A stretch of DNA of 64,000 bases from Caballeronia peredens (lineage in GTDB: Bacteria > Pseudomonadota > Gammaproteobacteria > Burkholderiales > Burkholderiaceae): NCBI GenBank assembly GCA_001544595.2, contig FCOH02000006.1, forward strand, positions 248,001 to 312,000, written 5' to 3'. The notes beneath the pieces were generated by a model. The model was not told where the DNA came from. It did no database searches and saw only the letters and a program-made list of their open reading frames with translations. Of this stretch, positions 1-9,064 are shown piece by piece; the first letter of the stretch is position 1, and every line of letters begins with the position of its first letter. Both the position numbers and the translations under genes were made by a program.

Positions 1-1
1 C

Positions 2-550
2 TGCATAGTAGAAGCTGCGCATGTCGACTTCGATCTCGATCGCTTGTGGAATGCCTGGCTCGACTTGCGTAGTCACACTTTTGCAGGCACGAATGCGCCG
101 CTCTATCGCGACGACGCCAAGCGCAAGCTGCTTAAGCCGGAAGCAATATGGGAAGTCGAACGAGGACTGAAGCTATCAGGGGAAGATGTGTCGCGCGCGG
201 TTCGCGATCGTTCTGCCTGGTATCAGGCCGTCAATGCACTATTCGCTCGCTTCGATTATCTGGTGATGCCTTCGGCGCAGGTGTTTCCATTCGACACCGG
301 TCTCGACTGGCCTCATGCAATCGGCGGGCGTGCGATGGACACGTATCACCGCTGGATGGAGACGGTCGTTCCCGCCACCATGGCATCACTGCCCGCGCTT
401 AGCGTGCCCGCCGGCTTCAGCGCGGACGGATTGCCGGCCGGATTGCAGATCATCGGGCCGGCTCAGGGAGACTTGGGCGTGCTGCGGCTCGGACTCGCCT
501 ATGATCGTGCGAGCGGATTCTCGAAGACACGCAGCCCCTTGCTCGGTTAA
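2..550 (+). CDS. Amidase family protein, C-terminal fragment
   Basis: The reading frame is open from base 2 with no stop or convincing start, so the gene begins outside the window. The last 60 residues carry the amidase-signature C-terminal pattern: a 'LPALSVPAGF' strand followed by 'GLPAGLQIIGP', as in AtzF, GatA and indoleacetamide-hydrolase-like enzymes. These enzymes hydrolyse amides with a Ser-cisSer-Lys triad. The triad lies in the missing N-terminal part, so activity and substrate cannot be judged. The gene ends 7 bp from the convergent H-NS-like gene. Confidence 0.85.
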   Translation, partial: CIVEAAHVDFDLDRLWNAWLDLRSHTFAGTNAPLYRDDAKRKLLKPEAIWEVERGLKLSGEDVSRAVRDRSAWYQAVNALFARFDYLVMPSAQVFPFDTGLDWPHAIGGRAMDTYHRWMETVVPATMASLPALSVPAGFSADGLPAGLQIIGPAQGDLGVLRLGLAYDRASGFSKTRSPLLG

Positions 551-557
551 GCGATCG

Positions 558-1022
558 TCAGGCGGCAGCCCGTTGCGCACTCTTGCGAGCCGTTTTCCTG
601 GGCGCGCCTCTGGTTGCACGCTTCGCTCCCGCTGCACGCGAAGCGGATGCCGCCCGGCCGCGTGCAACCTTTTCTTTCGCGCCATCGATCAGGAATATGC
701 TGCGGTCCGGCGCGTCCTTGATCCATGCGGGCGGACGTGCATGCCCGCTCCAGGTTGCACCCGATTCCGGGTCGCGATACTTCGGCGGAAGCTTGGACTT
801 CGCAGCCGTCTTGCTGCCGGAAACCGACGTATTTTTCGAACCAGCCGGACGGCCTCGCTTTTTCCCTAAGCCAGCCTTGGCGAGATCCGCCGTCGTCAAG
901 CCATATTCCGCCATCAATGCCCGGATATTCGCGATTGCTTCAGTCGACTTTCGTTCGCGCAATGCGTCGGCGCGGCGCTGCAGTTTTTGAATCTGATTTT
1001 CCAGTTGCGACAATGTTGCCAT
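558..1022 (-). CDS. H-NS family nucleoid-associated protein with AT-hook and basic tail
   Basis: A 154-residue protein. Residues 1-50 form the predicted coiled-coil oligomerisation region. Residues 54-61 (KKRGRPAG) resemble an AT-hook. Residues 81-101 contain the H-NS DNA-binding loop (YRDP...TWSGHARPPAWI). The last 40 residues are Ala/Lys/Arg-rich, like a histone H1 tail, as in Burkholderia H-NS paralogues. The start was set at the ATG directly behind GGAGGG with about 4 nt spacing; an upstream in-frame start would add 12 residues but lacks that site. It probably silences AT-rich DNA or shapes the chromosome. Confidence 0.9.
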   Translation of the reverse strand: MATLSQLENQIQKLQRRADALRERKSTEAIANIRALMAEYGLTTADLAKAGLGKKRGRPAGSKNTSVSGSKTAAKSKLPPKYRDPESGATWSGHARPPAWIKDAPDRSIFLIDGAKEKVARGRAASASRAAGAKRATRGAPRKTARKSAQRAAA

Positions 1023-1461
1023 CTTCCCTCCAAATATACTCAGCGTCGAAATGAGCACGGTGCACGGCGGTTACTCAAGCGATTTCAATAGGCATCGTCA
1101 GGTGGTCCGCTTCACACTCGCGCTCTGTCGCTAAAGAATCTTATAGGGTGCATGCCAGTGTCAAACGCTCTTTCTCAAAAGATTACTTTTGACCAGCCCG
1201 ATTTAAGCGCGGACGCCAGGTAATTTTTCGCGACACCGACCCTAAGAGCCAAGCCAAAAGCGTCTTGACGCAAAGCGGCCTATTCCGTTTTTCCAAACCG
1301 CTATTCGGACGATTTAAGCGACCGCGATATGGCCTATGCCATTTGCACGACGCAAGCGCGTTCACCTCCCTTGCGCTCGCCGGTTCATTTCACGGCAGTC
1401 AGTTCGAGCGCAAGGGCACCTGCTCAGTTGAAGCAACGCAATGCTTCAACTGGCTGTTCGG
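1023..1461. other. Gene-free stretch between the H-NS and DUF3331 genes
   Basis: Short open frames exist on both strands, but none has a ribosome site or recognisable composition. The stretch is more AT-rich than its surroundings and contains the inverted repeat at 1425-1452. The promoter of the H-NS gene should lie in its left end, but I cannot point to clear -35 and -10 boxes. An 11-base word (CGATTTAAGCG) occurs twice, near 1199 and 1311, on the same strand. Confidence 0.5.
1425..1452. repeat. Perfect 10-bp inverted repeat with 8-nt loop
   Basis: Arms CAGTTGAAGC and GCTTCAACTG are separated by eight bases. The repeat sits 10 bp beyond the stop codon of the DUF3331 gene, so it could be a transcript 3' stem for that gene. 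No T-run follows on either strand, so it is not a canonical intrinsic terminator. Confidence 0.6.
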
Positions 1462-1902
1462 TCACTCGGAAGGTACGGCCGATTCCTCTTCGCACGGTGT
1501 CAATGCAAGGGCCAGAATCATCGCGCCGCTGTTGAGCGGCACCGAACTTCCTACTCGTCTGGGTCGGTACACCGGCTGTCCGCGCCGGATCGCCTGCCCG
1601 CTCAACGCACAGGTTCCCCGCTTGCGCGCCGTGCAGAGTGACCAGACCTGCTCCGAGTAATTAAACGATGTGGGATCGTGCCAGGACAACGCAAGCGTCG
1701 AATCGCTCAGGCGCTCCAGCACGCGAATGTTCACGCAATGCGCATCGCCCGGGGCGATGCAACCGGCTCGCGCAGACATGTTACGGACGAGCGATCGTGT
1801 CAGCGACACGGACCTGTCGTTCGTTTCAGACGGGCGGCTCGATCGGCTATCGAGCATTGCCAAGGTACGGCTCCAGGGATCCATCAACGATGGATGCTTC
1901 AT
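1462..1902 (-). CDS. DUF3331 domain protein
   Basis: A 146-residue protein of unknown function. The C-terminal half shows the DUF3331 pattern: 'VLERLSDSTLALSWHDP' near residues 61-77, a cysteine pair at C90 and C98, then 'SGQAIRRGQPVYRP' and 'LNSGAMIL'. The cysteines and the 'IRRG..VYRP' turn suggest a small metal-binding or zinc-ribbon-like fold. The family is largely restricted to Burkholderiaceae and often lies near mobile or accessory DNA. The start is the ATG with AGGAG 6 nt upstream; an earlier in-frame start would add nine residues. No neighbouring gene suggests a role. Confidence 0.8.
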   Translation of the reverse strand: MKHPSLMDPWSRTLAMLDSRSSRPSETNDRSVSLTRSLVRNMSARAGCIAPGDAHCVNIRVLERLSDSTLALSWHDPTSFNYSEQVWSLCTARKRGTCALSGQAIRRGQPVYRPRRVGSSVPLNSGAMILALALTPCEEESAVPSE

Positions 1903-2408
1903 GTTCCGCTCCTGCTGACGACAACGCACGCCGCAACGAAAGCCGGCTGAACGTTGCCGATGGAGTTACGGGAATGCGCGGGATGATCCGCCTTGAGAGC
2001 CGGTCCTGCCGCGCCGCATGAATCGTTCTGACTGCCTAGATCGACATTGCCGCTTCAAATTATCGTTCCTAGAGTAGTACACCTGAGCATGCTTTTGTTT
2101 TCATTTTTCTCGACCGCGCTTGAACGAACGCGTTTGACCCCGTGTTTCGGCTTCATACAACCCATCATGTGAGATCCACTTCGTGTACCGGTCGCCCGTT
2201 GCATCACTTGTTCTTGCGATGCGATCGTGCGAACGAACGTTCGATTCAACCAGATTGTTGCGGATCGCGCGCCTGCAGGCCCGTATGTCAAGTAGCGAAA
2301 AAATCGCGTCTGCCCGTTTGCGCACGTTTCGCGATCTATCGGAGATGCGCGCACACGCCGATTTCTGACACAATAAAAAACAGCGAACCGCTATTCTCCT
2401 GTCGAATC
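1903..2408. other. Gene-free stretch before the small DUF1488-like gene
   Basis: Overlapping open frames on both strands give Cys/Arg-rich translations with no ribosome sites and no family resemblance, so I do not call a gene. The segment 2070-2110 is T-rich (TGCTTTTGTTTTCATTTTTC) and could belong to a promoter or 3' end. No strong hairpin or tRNA-like structure was seen. Confidence 0.5.
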
Positions 2409-2678
2409 ATGACAAGCAAGCTCTCGATCCATGCTGCCATTTCGGCGGACCGCGCCTCCGTCAGTTTCGTTGCGTTCTCCCGGGAACAGGCGATTCAGTG
2501 CAACATCACGCGCAAGGCGTTGGAACAGTGCTTCTGGGCACCCGTCGGGGCGAGCGACGAGCGCCTTCTCAAGGCGTTGAGCGATGGCTATGAACGCATC
2601 AGCGCACGCGTGCATCGAAAATTTCTCGCACATCCGTCCACTTCGATTCATCTGGACGTCATCGATTTTTCATCCTGA
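2409..2678 (+). CDS. Small DUF1488-like protein
   Basis: An 89-residue protein. Its layout resembles DUF1488 proteins: 'ASVSFVAF' strand, a short 'IQCNITRKALEQCF' segment, a middle helix, then 'YERISARVHRKFLA' and a final strand 'SIHLDVIDF'. The open frame reaches further upstream, but that part is Cys/Arg-rich and reads like non-coding sequence, so I start at the internal ATG. DUF1488 proteins are small cytoplasmic proteins of unknown function. It is convergent with the cytochrome c gene, 39 bp apart. The family match is tentative; that it is a real gene is more likely than not. Confidence 0.6.
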   Translation: MTSKLSIHAAISADRASVSFVAFSREQAIQCNITRKALEQCFWAPVGASDERLLKALSDGYERISARVHRKFLAHPSTSIHLDVIDFSS

Positions 2679-2717
2679 CTGCGTTCCGAGCCACCAAAGC
2701 GCGCGCCTCGATATGTG

Positions 2718-4013
2718 TCAGCGCGCGGCCTGCGTCGCCTTGCGTATCTTCGCTACGTCGTCCGCCTGCACGGCCGGCGTGTTGTTATTCCACGCACCGC
2801 GAACGAACGTCAAGACGTCGGCAATTTGCTGATCGTTGAGTACGGGTGCGTAGCGTGGCATCGGATAAGATGCGGGTACGCCGTGAATGACGAGATCCTC
2901 CGTACCGTTGAGCGTCACGTTGATGAGCGACGAAGCATCCTTTTCGAGCACATTCGGATTTCCCGCGAGCGGGGCCAGCATCGGCGCGAAGCCACGGCCG
3001 TCCACGCCGTGGCAATGCATGCAAAAGGCCGTGTAGACGCGCGCGCCTGAATCCGTCGCGGCCGGACGAGTCAGCGATACCTTCGTTGCCTTCGGATCAT
3101 ACGAATATTGCGCGCCCCCAGTTCCACCCGATGCCGGTAAGGATTTCAGGTAACGGGCCATGGCGGCGGTGTCGTTATCGCTCAGTTCCTGCGTGCTGTT
3201 ATTGATGACACTCGTCATCGAGCCGAATGCCGACGCATGCGCATTCGCTCCGGTCTTTAGAAAAATCGCGACATCCTGCTCGGACCAGCGTCCCAAACCC
3301 GTGTTGTGCTCACCGGTGAGATTTGACGCGAACCAGTTGTCGAGCAGGCCACCTGTCAAATACGTATTGCTGCTCTCATCCAGTCCCTTTTCCTGAAAAG
3401 CGATTCCGCGCGGCGTGTGGCACGAACCGCAATGCCCGAGTCCCTGAATCAGATAAGCACCCCGATTCCACGCTACGTCCTTGCCAGGCTTGTTTTGATA
3501 AACGCCTTTGTCGAGAAAAACCATGTTCCAGAATTTCAAAGGCCAGCGCATATTGAGCGGCCATTTGATATCCGATTCGCGATTAGCCTGCTTGACCGGC
3601 GTAACGCCATGCATGAAATACGTGTAGAGCGCATGCATGTCTTCGTCGTTGATTTTCGCGTAAGACGGGTAAGGCATTGCCGGATAAAGATTGCGACCGT
3701 CCTTAGCCACGCCTTCGCGCACGGCGCGTGTGAAATCTTCTTCGGTATAGCGGCCGATTCCGGTATCCGGATCGGGCGTAATGTTGGTCGTATAGATCGC
3801 GCCTAGCGGTGTTGTCATCGGCAGGCCGCCCGCGAGCGGCTTGCCGCGTGGCGCCGAATGACACGCTACGCAATCTCCCGCTCGGGCGAGATAGGCGCCG
3901 CGCGCGACGAGCGCATCGTTGGCGGCATCCGCTGCATGCGCCGATTGCACGATTCCGAAGCCAGCGCCACATGCAAAAAGCGCCGCAACAAGAGGCTTGA
4001 ATGCGTTCTTCAT
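2718..4013 (-). CDS. Triheme cytochrome c subunit of a membrane-linked dehydrogenase
   Basis: A 431-residue exported protein. An N-terminal signal peptide ends near 'SAHA' at residues 24-27. Three CxxCH heme sites are visible: C48-C51-H52, C195-C198-H199 and C331-C334-H335. This is the layout of the cytochrome subunits of periplasmic alcohol and aldehyde dehydrogenases, which pass electrons to quinone or terminal oxidase. It is the last gene of a three-gene operon, 11 bp after the molybdopterin subunit, so it most likely takes electrons from that enzyme. Confidence 0.93.
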   Translation of the reverse strand: MKNAFKPLVAALFACGAGFGIVQSAHAADAANDALVARGAYLARAGDCVACHSAPRGKPLAGGLPMTTPLGAIYTTNITPDPDTGIGRYTEEDFTRAVREGVAKDGRNLYPAMPYPSYAKINDEDMHALYTYFMHGVTPVKQANRESDIKWPLNMRWPLKFWNMVFLDKGVYQNKPGKDVAWNRGAYLIQGLGHCGSCHTPRGIAFQEKGLDESSNTYLTGGLLDNWFASNLTGEHNTGLGRWSEQDVAIFLKTGANAHASAFGSMTSVINNSTQELSDNDTAAMARYLKSLPASGGTGGAQYSYDPKATKVSLTRPAATDSGARVYTAFCMHCHGVDGRGFAPMLAPLAGNPNVLEKDASSLINVTLNGTEDLVIHGVPASYPMPRYAPVLNDQQIADVLTFVRGAWNNNTPAVQADDVAKIRKATQAAR

Positions 4014-4024
4014 GGACGGGCTCC

Positions 4025-6259
4025 TCAGGCGCTGCGCAACTGGCTACCGACCGGCAATTGCCTCAGTCGCTTGCCGGTCGCGGCGTAAATCGCGTTGGTG
4101 ATCGCCGGCGCGAGCGCCGCTGTGCCCGGTTCGCCAATTCCGCCAGGCGCTTCCGTGCTCTTGACGATATGCACCTCGACGGGCGGCGTTTCATGAATTC
4201 GCAGAATTCGATAGTCGGTGAAATTGCTTTGCTCGACGCGTCCGTCCTTGATCGTGATTTCGCTATAGAGCGCGGCCGTGATACCGAAAATGATGCCACC
4301 TTGCACTTGCGCTTCGACGGTATTCGGGTTCACGACCATGCCGCAATCCACCGCGCACACGATGCGATTCACCTTGACGGCGCCATCCTTGTCGACGGCG
4401 ACATCGGCGACTATCGCAAAGAAGCTGCCGAACGCATGCATGACGGAGACGCCGCGTCCCTGTCCTTGCGGCATCGTTTGCTGTCCCCAACCGGCGGCCT
4501 GCGTCGCGACATCGAGCACGTTGCGCGCGCGGGGCGATTTGCCAAGCAGATCACGCCTGTATTTGACGGGATCGATTTTCGCTTGCACCGCAAGTTCGTC
4601 GATGAAACTTTCGACGACGAAAGTGCCACGCGTCGGTCCCACGCCGCGCCAGAATGCGGTGGGTACATCGCGCGGTTCGAGGCGCACATAATCGATGAGC
4701 TGATTCGGCAGATCGTACGGAAGATCGGACGCGACCTCGACCGCATCCGGATCGACACCGTTCTTCACGGCAGGCGGCGCGAAACGCGCGAGCACGGAAG
4801 ACCCGACAATGCGATGCGTCCATGCGACCGGCTTGCCGTTCGCGTCGAGTCCCGCCGAGAGCTTGTCGTAATAGCACGGACGATACATGTCGTGCTGGAT
4901 GTCTTCTTCGCGCGACCATGTCACCTTGACGGGCACGCCAAGCGCCTTGCCTATCTTGAGCGCCTGCGTGGCCATGTCGAACTCCAGCCGCCTGCCGAAG
5001 CCGCCGCCGAGCAAATGGTTATGCACGACGATCTTGTCCGCGGGCAAGCCGGTTGCCTTCATGCCTGCATCGCGAACTCGCGTGGGCACTTGCGTACCGA
5101 GCCAGATATCGCAGCCATCGGGGCGAACGTGGACCGTGCAATTGATCGGCTCCATCGTCGCATGAGCGAGAAACGGCTGAACATATATTGCATCGACGCG
5201 CGTCTTGGCACCGGAGAATGCATTGTTCACATCGCCTTCCTTGCGAGCGACGGCGCCCGTGCGCTGCGATGCACTCGCCATGTCGTCGACGATTTGTTTC
5301 GTCGACACATTTGCGCTCGCCCCCTCGTTCCACTCGATCTTCAATGCGGCCGCGCCACGCTTGGCGGCCCATGTGTGATCGCCGATTACCGCCACGCCGT
5401 TGTCGAACTTAACGACCTGACGCACGCCGGGAATCTTTTTCGCGTTGCTGTCGTCGACGGATGCAAGTGTGCCGCCGAATACCGGGCAATTGACGATAGC
5501 CGCATAGACCATGTCGGGCAAGCGCACATCGAGGCCGAACATGGCCGTGCCGTCTAGCTTTTCAGGCGAATCAAGACGCTTGACCGGTGTTCCGACTATC
5601 TTGAAGTCCTTCGCGTCCTTGAGTTTGATGTCTTGAGGAACGGGCATTTTCGCGGCTGCTTCGGCGAGTTCGCCATAGCTTGCGCTGCGGTCGCCGGAAG
5701 CGTGCGTGACTTTGCCGCCTTGCGCCTGACAGGACGACGCATCGCATTGCCATTGCTGCGCCGCGGCCGCCACGAGCATCATGCGAGCGGCCGCGCCTGC
5801 CTTGCGCAAGGGCTCCCATGCGTAGCGCACGGACGTCGAACCGCCCGTCAACTGACCGCCCAGCAGCGGGTCTGTAAAGAGCTTTTCGTTTGGCGGCGCG
5901 TGATCGATCGTGACCTGATCGAGCGGCACTTCCAGTTCTTCCGCGATCAACATGGGCAGCGCCGTATACACGCCTTGCCCCATTTCGACCTTCGGCATGA
6001 TGAGGACGACCTTTCCGCTCTTGTCGATCTGCACGAATGCATTCGGTGCGAATACGCCGTCTTGCGGCGTTTCGACACCGTCGCCGCCGATCACCGATTT
6101 GCCTCTGGTCTGGTCCTGACTCGCGGCGGGCAGACTGAAGCCGATCAGAAGTCCGCCACTTGCCGCAACGCCTGCGGTCACACCAAGCTTGAGAAACGCG
6201 CGGCGCGAAAAGCCTGCGCGAGCGGCGTGACGTCCCGCTTCGATCAATCCTTGCGACAT
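4025..6259 (-). CDS. Molybdopterin-binding subunit of an IorB-type aldehyde/heterocycle dehydrogenase
   Basis: A 744-residue protein of the xanthine dehydrogenase family, IorB (isoquinoline 1-oxidoreductase beta) branch. A twin-arginine motif SRRAFLK at residues 18-24 precedes a hydrophobic stretch, so it is probably exported folded. Visible family motifs include 'GGGFGRRLEFD' and a C-terminal 'GIGEPGTAALAPAI' that carries the catalytic glutamate. The start is the ATG one base after the upstream stop, behind GGAGG; longer in-frame starts lie inside the upstream gene. With the 2Fe-2S and cytochrome subunits it oxidises aldehydes or N-heterocycles by hydroxylation; the substrate cannot be told. 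Confidence 0.92.
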   Translation of the reverse strand: MSQGLIEAGRHAARAGFSRRAFLKLGVTAGVAASGGLLIGFSLPAASQDQTRGKSVIGGDGVETPQDGVFAPNAFVQIDKSGKVVLIMPKVEMGQGVYTALPMLIAEELEVPLDQVTIDHAPPNEKLFTDPLLGGQLTGGSTSVRYAWEPLRKAGAAARMMLVAAAAQQWQCDASSCQAQGGKVTHASGDRSASYGELAEAAAKMPVPQDIKLKDAKDFKIVGTPVKRLDSPEKLDGTAMFGLDVRLPDMVYAAIVNCPVFGGTLASVDDSNAKKIPGVRQVVKFDNGVAVIGDHTWAAKRGAAALKIEWNEGASANVSTKQIVDDMASASQRTGAVARKEGDVNNAFSGAKTRVDAIYVQPFLAHATMEPINCTVHVRPDGCDIWLGTQVPTRVRDAGMKATGLPADKIVVHNHLLGGGFGRRLEFDMATQALKIGKALGVPVKVTWSREEDIQHDMYRPCYYDKLSAGLDANGKPVAWTHRIVGSSVLARFAPPAVKNGVDPDAVEVASDLPYDLPNQLIDYVRLEPRDVPTAFWRGVGPTRGTFVVESFIDELAVQAKIDPVKYRRDLLGKSPRARNVLDVATQAAGWGQQTMPQGQGRGVSVMHAFGSFFAIVADVAVDKDGAVKVNRIVCAVDCGMVVNPNTVEAQVQGGIIFGITAALYSEITIKDGRVEQSNFTDYRILRIHETPPVEVHIVKSTEAPGGIGEPGTAALAPAITNAIYAATGKRLRQLPVGSQLRSA

Positions 6260-6260
6260 G

Positions 6261-6716
6261 TCACGCCTCCTTGGCGGCCTGCTTGATGGCCGCGCGGATG
6301 CGTTGATAGGTGCCACAGCGGCAGATATTTCCCGCCATTGCGGCATCGATATCCGAGTCGTTCGGATCGGCGACTGTCGCAAGCAAGGCAGCTGCAGACA
6401 TCACTTGCCCGGATTGACAGTAACCACACTGCACGACGTCGAGCTCGCGCCACGCTTGCTGCACTTTCTTGCCCGCAGGCGTGTCGCCGACGCCTTCGAT
6501 CGTCGTCACCTTGCGCTCGCCGACTGCAGCTATCGGCAAGACGCAAGAACGAACGGCGACTCCGTCGAGATGAACCGTGCAAGCGCCGCACTGCGCGATG
6601 CCGCAACCGAATTTGGTACCGGTCAGTCCCACGAGGTCGCGCAACGCCCAAAGCAGCGGCATATCGGGCGGCGCATCGATGGTGTGATTCTGGCCGTTGA
6701 TGGAAAGCGTGGTCAT
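6261..6716 (-). CDS. 2Fe-2S subunit of the molybdenum dehydrogenase (IorA type)
   Basis: A 151-residue protein with two 2Fe-2S sites. The plant-type N-terminal cluster uses C38, C43, C46 and C58, and the helical C-terminal cluster uses C97, C100, C132 and C134. This is the complete pattern of small subunits in the xanthine dehydrogenase family. It shuttles electrons from the molybdenum centre to the cytochrome. The start has GGAG 7 nt upstream; a longer frame adds 14 residues without support. It has no signal peptide of its own, so export would be by hitch-hiking on the twin-arginine partner. Confidence 0.94.
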   Translation of the reverse strand: MTTLSINGQNHTIDAPPDMPLLWALRDLVGLTGTKFGCGIAQCGACTVHLDGVAVRSCVLPIAAVGERKVTTIEGVGDTPAGKKVQQAWRELDVVQCGYCQSGQVMSAAALLATVADPNDSDIDAAMAGNICRCGTYQRIRAAIKQAAKEA

Positions 6717-7086
6717 GAGCGGCTCCGGCTTAAGAGTTGGTGTAGGCGGATAGCGCAAATGGCCGACTGCGTGGGGAGGCAGTCAGCGATGTACAACGAA
6801 TGACGCGCCTTGAACGACATGACGCGACAAAGGCAACGGGATTGTAGTCCCGCTTTAAAAAACGAGCTTGATCCGCTACGTGCTTACGAAAGGCTTTGCT
6901 TGACGCATCAAAATGGTGCGCTCGCTTTAGGTTCACTCGCTTGCTCGAAACTCCGGCTGACAGCTTGACGCCACTTTCTTAACGCAACACCGCTGACGTT
7001 TGATTCGAATTAATTCAAAGGCTTTAGACAAAAAAGACCGTTAGTTGCAATGCAAATTAATCCACCTGTGAATGATTCGACAACGC
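6717..7086. other. Intergenic stretch upstream of the dehydrogenase operon
   Basis: No gene is visible. It must hold the promoter of the 6716-to-2718 operon and the 3' end of the LysR gene. I see a perfect 10-bp palindrome GAATTAATTC at 7007-7016 and a short TTGCA-A-TGCAA palindrome at 7045-7055, both in locally AT-rich sequence. No clear terminator with a T-run was found. Confidence 0.5.
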
Positions 7087-7956
7087 TCAAGCCTCGCCTA
7101 ACGCCGACATCGTCTCGTCGAGCAATGCACGCAAACGCGTGACGCGTCTCAGATCGCGGTGATAGCCGAGCCAGACATCCCGTCCGGGTGGGGCTTCATC
7201 GAGTTCGAAGCGCTTGAGTCGCGTATCGGCATCGCCTAGCGGGCATGGCAACACCGCGAAGCCCGCGCCCTGCGCGCACATGCGTGCCTGCGCGTCGCGA
7301 TTGTTGCTGCCGAAAACCACCGTCGCCTCAGGCAACATGCGCCTGACCCAAAGCACATCCGGCAATCGTTCGAACGCGCTGTCCATGCTGATGAGCGTCT
7401 GTCCTTTCCCGTCGCCCATAGATGGCGGCGCAAGATCGCGCCGGCCGTAAAGCGCGTAGTCGATATGCATGAGCTTGCGCTGCACGACATCCGGTTCATC
7501 GAACGGCGTGATGCGAAACACGAGATCCGCTTCGCGACGCGCGAGGTTATAGCGACGCGAATCAGTGACGAGTTCGATCGACACTTCGGGATGCTTCGCC
7601 AGAAAGCGCGCGAATACCGGTGTGAGCACGTGCACGCCGAACCAGTCCGATGACGAAACGCGCAGCAATCCCGTCAGCTTTGCGTCCTGCCCGGCCAGCA
7701 CGCGCGTGAAGTTGAGCGCCTCCTCTTCCATGCGCTCGGCGTAAGAAAGCACAGCGGCGCCCTCGTCGGTCAGCACGAAGCCGTCACTCGTGCGTTGAAA
7801 GAGCACATGACCGAGCGCCTCTTCGAGTGCGCGCAGGCGACGGCCCATCGTCGGCTGCGTCTGGCCGATCATGCGTGCGGCCGCACCCAGCGTGCCGCTG
7901 CGCGCGATCGCGAGAAAGACGCGTACATCGCTCCAGTCGAGGTTGGGCTCATTCAT
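7087..7956 (-). CDS. LysR-family transcriptional regulator
   Basis: A 289-residue protein, normal length for the family. The N-terminal winged helix is clear: 'LDWSDVRVFLAIARSGTLG' then 'TQPTMGRRLRALEEALG'. The rest is the periplasmic-binding-like effector domain. The start chosen is MNEPNLDW; an ATG seven codons earlier is possible. It is divergent from a quinone-reductase-like gene 99 bp away, which is the usual LysR target arrangement, so it probably controls that gene and itself. Confidence 0.9.
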   Translation of the reverse strand: MNEPNLDWSDVRVFLAIARSGTLGAAARMIGQTQPTMGRRLRALEEALGHVLFQRTSDGFVLTDEGAAVLSYAERMEEEALNFTRVLAGQDAKLTGLLRVSSSDWFGVHVLTPVFARFLAKHPEVSIELVTDSRRYNLARREADLVFRITPFDEPDVVQRKLMHIDYALYGRRDLAPPSMGDGKGQTLISMDSAFERLPDVLWVRRMLPEATVVFGSNNRDAQARMCAQGAGFAVLPCPLGDADTRLKRFELDEAPPGRDVWLGYHRDLRRVTRLRALLDETMSALGEA

Positions 7957-7990
7957 TTTCGTATGAACGTCGTGCAATTTCGTCGATTTA

Positions 7991-8006
7991 CATGCTTGTC
8001 TGCATG
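7991..8006. promoter_or_regulatory. Candidate LysR operator in the divergent promoter
   Basis: The 99-bp gap between the LysR gene and the divergent reductase gene contains CATGC-N6-GCATG, a short interrupted palindrome. Its central position and size are compatible with a LysR binding half, but LysR sites are degenerate and this is only a suggestion. Confidence 0.35.
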
Positions 8007-8055
8007 GCCGATTATGGGGTCATCGCTTTCAATGTTCAATCGCCAAGGAACCGTA

Positions 8056-9060
8056 ATGTCTACCATGCAAGCACTCGTCCTCAACCGCCACAACGGCCCG
8101 CTCGAACTCGTCGAGCTTGCGCGTCCCGAGCCCGGTCCTGGGCAAGTACTCGTGCGCATTGCAGCAAGCGGACTCAATCCGCTCGATACGAAGATTCGCG
8201 CAGGCGCGGCGGCGCATGCGAAGCATCCGTTGCCGCTCGTGCTCGGCATCGATATGGCCGGCATCGTCGAAGCAGTCGGTGCTGGCGTCGATGCATTCAC
8301 GCCCGGCGACGAAGTCTATGGAATGACAGGCGGTGTCGGTGGAATCCAGGGCTCGCTCGCGCAATACGCCGCAGTCGATGCAGCGCTTCTTGCGCTCAAG
8401 CCAAAGACGCTTTCAATGCGCGATTCGGCCGCTTTGCCGCTTGCATTTATTACGTCATATGCGGGAATCGTCGATCGCGCGCGGGTGCACTCAGAGCAAA
8501 CGGTGCTCGTGCAGGGCGGCGCGGGCGGAGTCGGTCACATGTCGGTGCAACTCGCGCGCGCACTCGGTGCGCGGGTCTTTGCGACGGCGAGCGCCCGCAA
8601 TCACGAGTACATCGAGAGCCTGGTCGCGACACCAATCGACTATCGCACGATGAGCGTCGAACAATATGTCAATGCGCATACGAATGGCGCGGGTTTCGAT
8701 GTCGTGGTGGATACGGCGGGCGGGACCTCGCTCGATGCATCGTTCGCGGCAGTCAAGCATTTCGGCCATGTCGTCAGCGCGTTGGGCTGGGGCACGCACG
8801 CTCTTGCGCCGCTTTCATTTCGCGAGGCCAGTTATTCAGGCGTATTCACGCTTTATCCTCTGTTGACGGGACAACATCGCGCGCATCATGGCGAGATGCT
8901 GCGCGAAGCGACGCGACTCGTCGACGAAGGCAAGCTCGCGCCGCGCGTCGATGCGCGCCGTTTCGATCTGCAAGACACGGAGCGGGCTTATGAAGCGTTG
9001 CTCGACGGCTCCGCGCGCGGCAAGATCGTCGTGGATGTCGATGCCCAACTTGCCGGATAA
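8056..9060 (+). CDS. Zinc-less medium-chain reductase (quinone oxidoreductase type)
   Basis: A 334-residue medium-chain dehydrogenase/reductase. The nucleotide-binding loop 'GGAGGVG' lies near residues 154-160, and the N-terminal GroES-like domain contains 'ASGLNPLDTKIR'. The structural-zinc cysteine cluster of true alcohol dehydrogenases is absent, which points to NADPH:quinone or enone reductase activity. The start is an ATG after 'GGAACCGTA'; a longer frame overlaps the LysR gene and was not used. It is probably regulated by the divergent LysR protein, perhaps for quinone or electrophile detoxification. Confidence 0.9.
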   Translation: MSTMQALVLNRHNGPLELVELARPEPGPGQVLVRIAASGLNPLDTKIRAGAAAHAKHPLPLVLGIDMAGIVEAVGAGVDAFTPGDEVYGMTGGVGGIQGSLAQYAAVDAALLALKPKTLSMRDSAALPLAFITSYAGIVDRARVHSEQTVLVQGGAGGVGHMSVQLARALGARVFATASARNHEYIESLVATPIDYRTMSVEQYVNAHTNGAGFDVVVDTAGGTSLDASFAAVKHFGHVVSALGWGTHALAPLSFREASYSGVFTLYPLLTGQHRAHHGEMLREATRLVDEGKLAPRVDARRFDLQDTERAYEALLDGSARGKIVVDVDAQLAG

Positions 9061-9064
9061 TCGC

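Noticed and set aside
2055-2354. 99-residue leftward open frame in the 1.9-2.4 kb gap
   Set aside because: No ribosome site, odd composition and no recognisable fold.
4001-5557. 518-residue open frame antisense to the molybdopterin subunit gene
   Set aside because: Arg/His-rich translation mirroring a well-supported gene; such shadows are common in GC-rich coding DNA.
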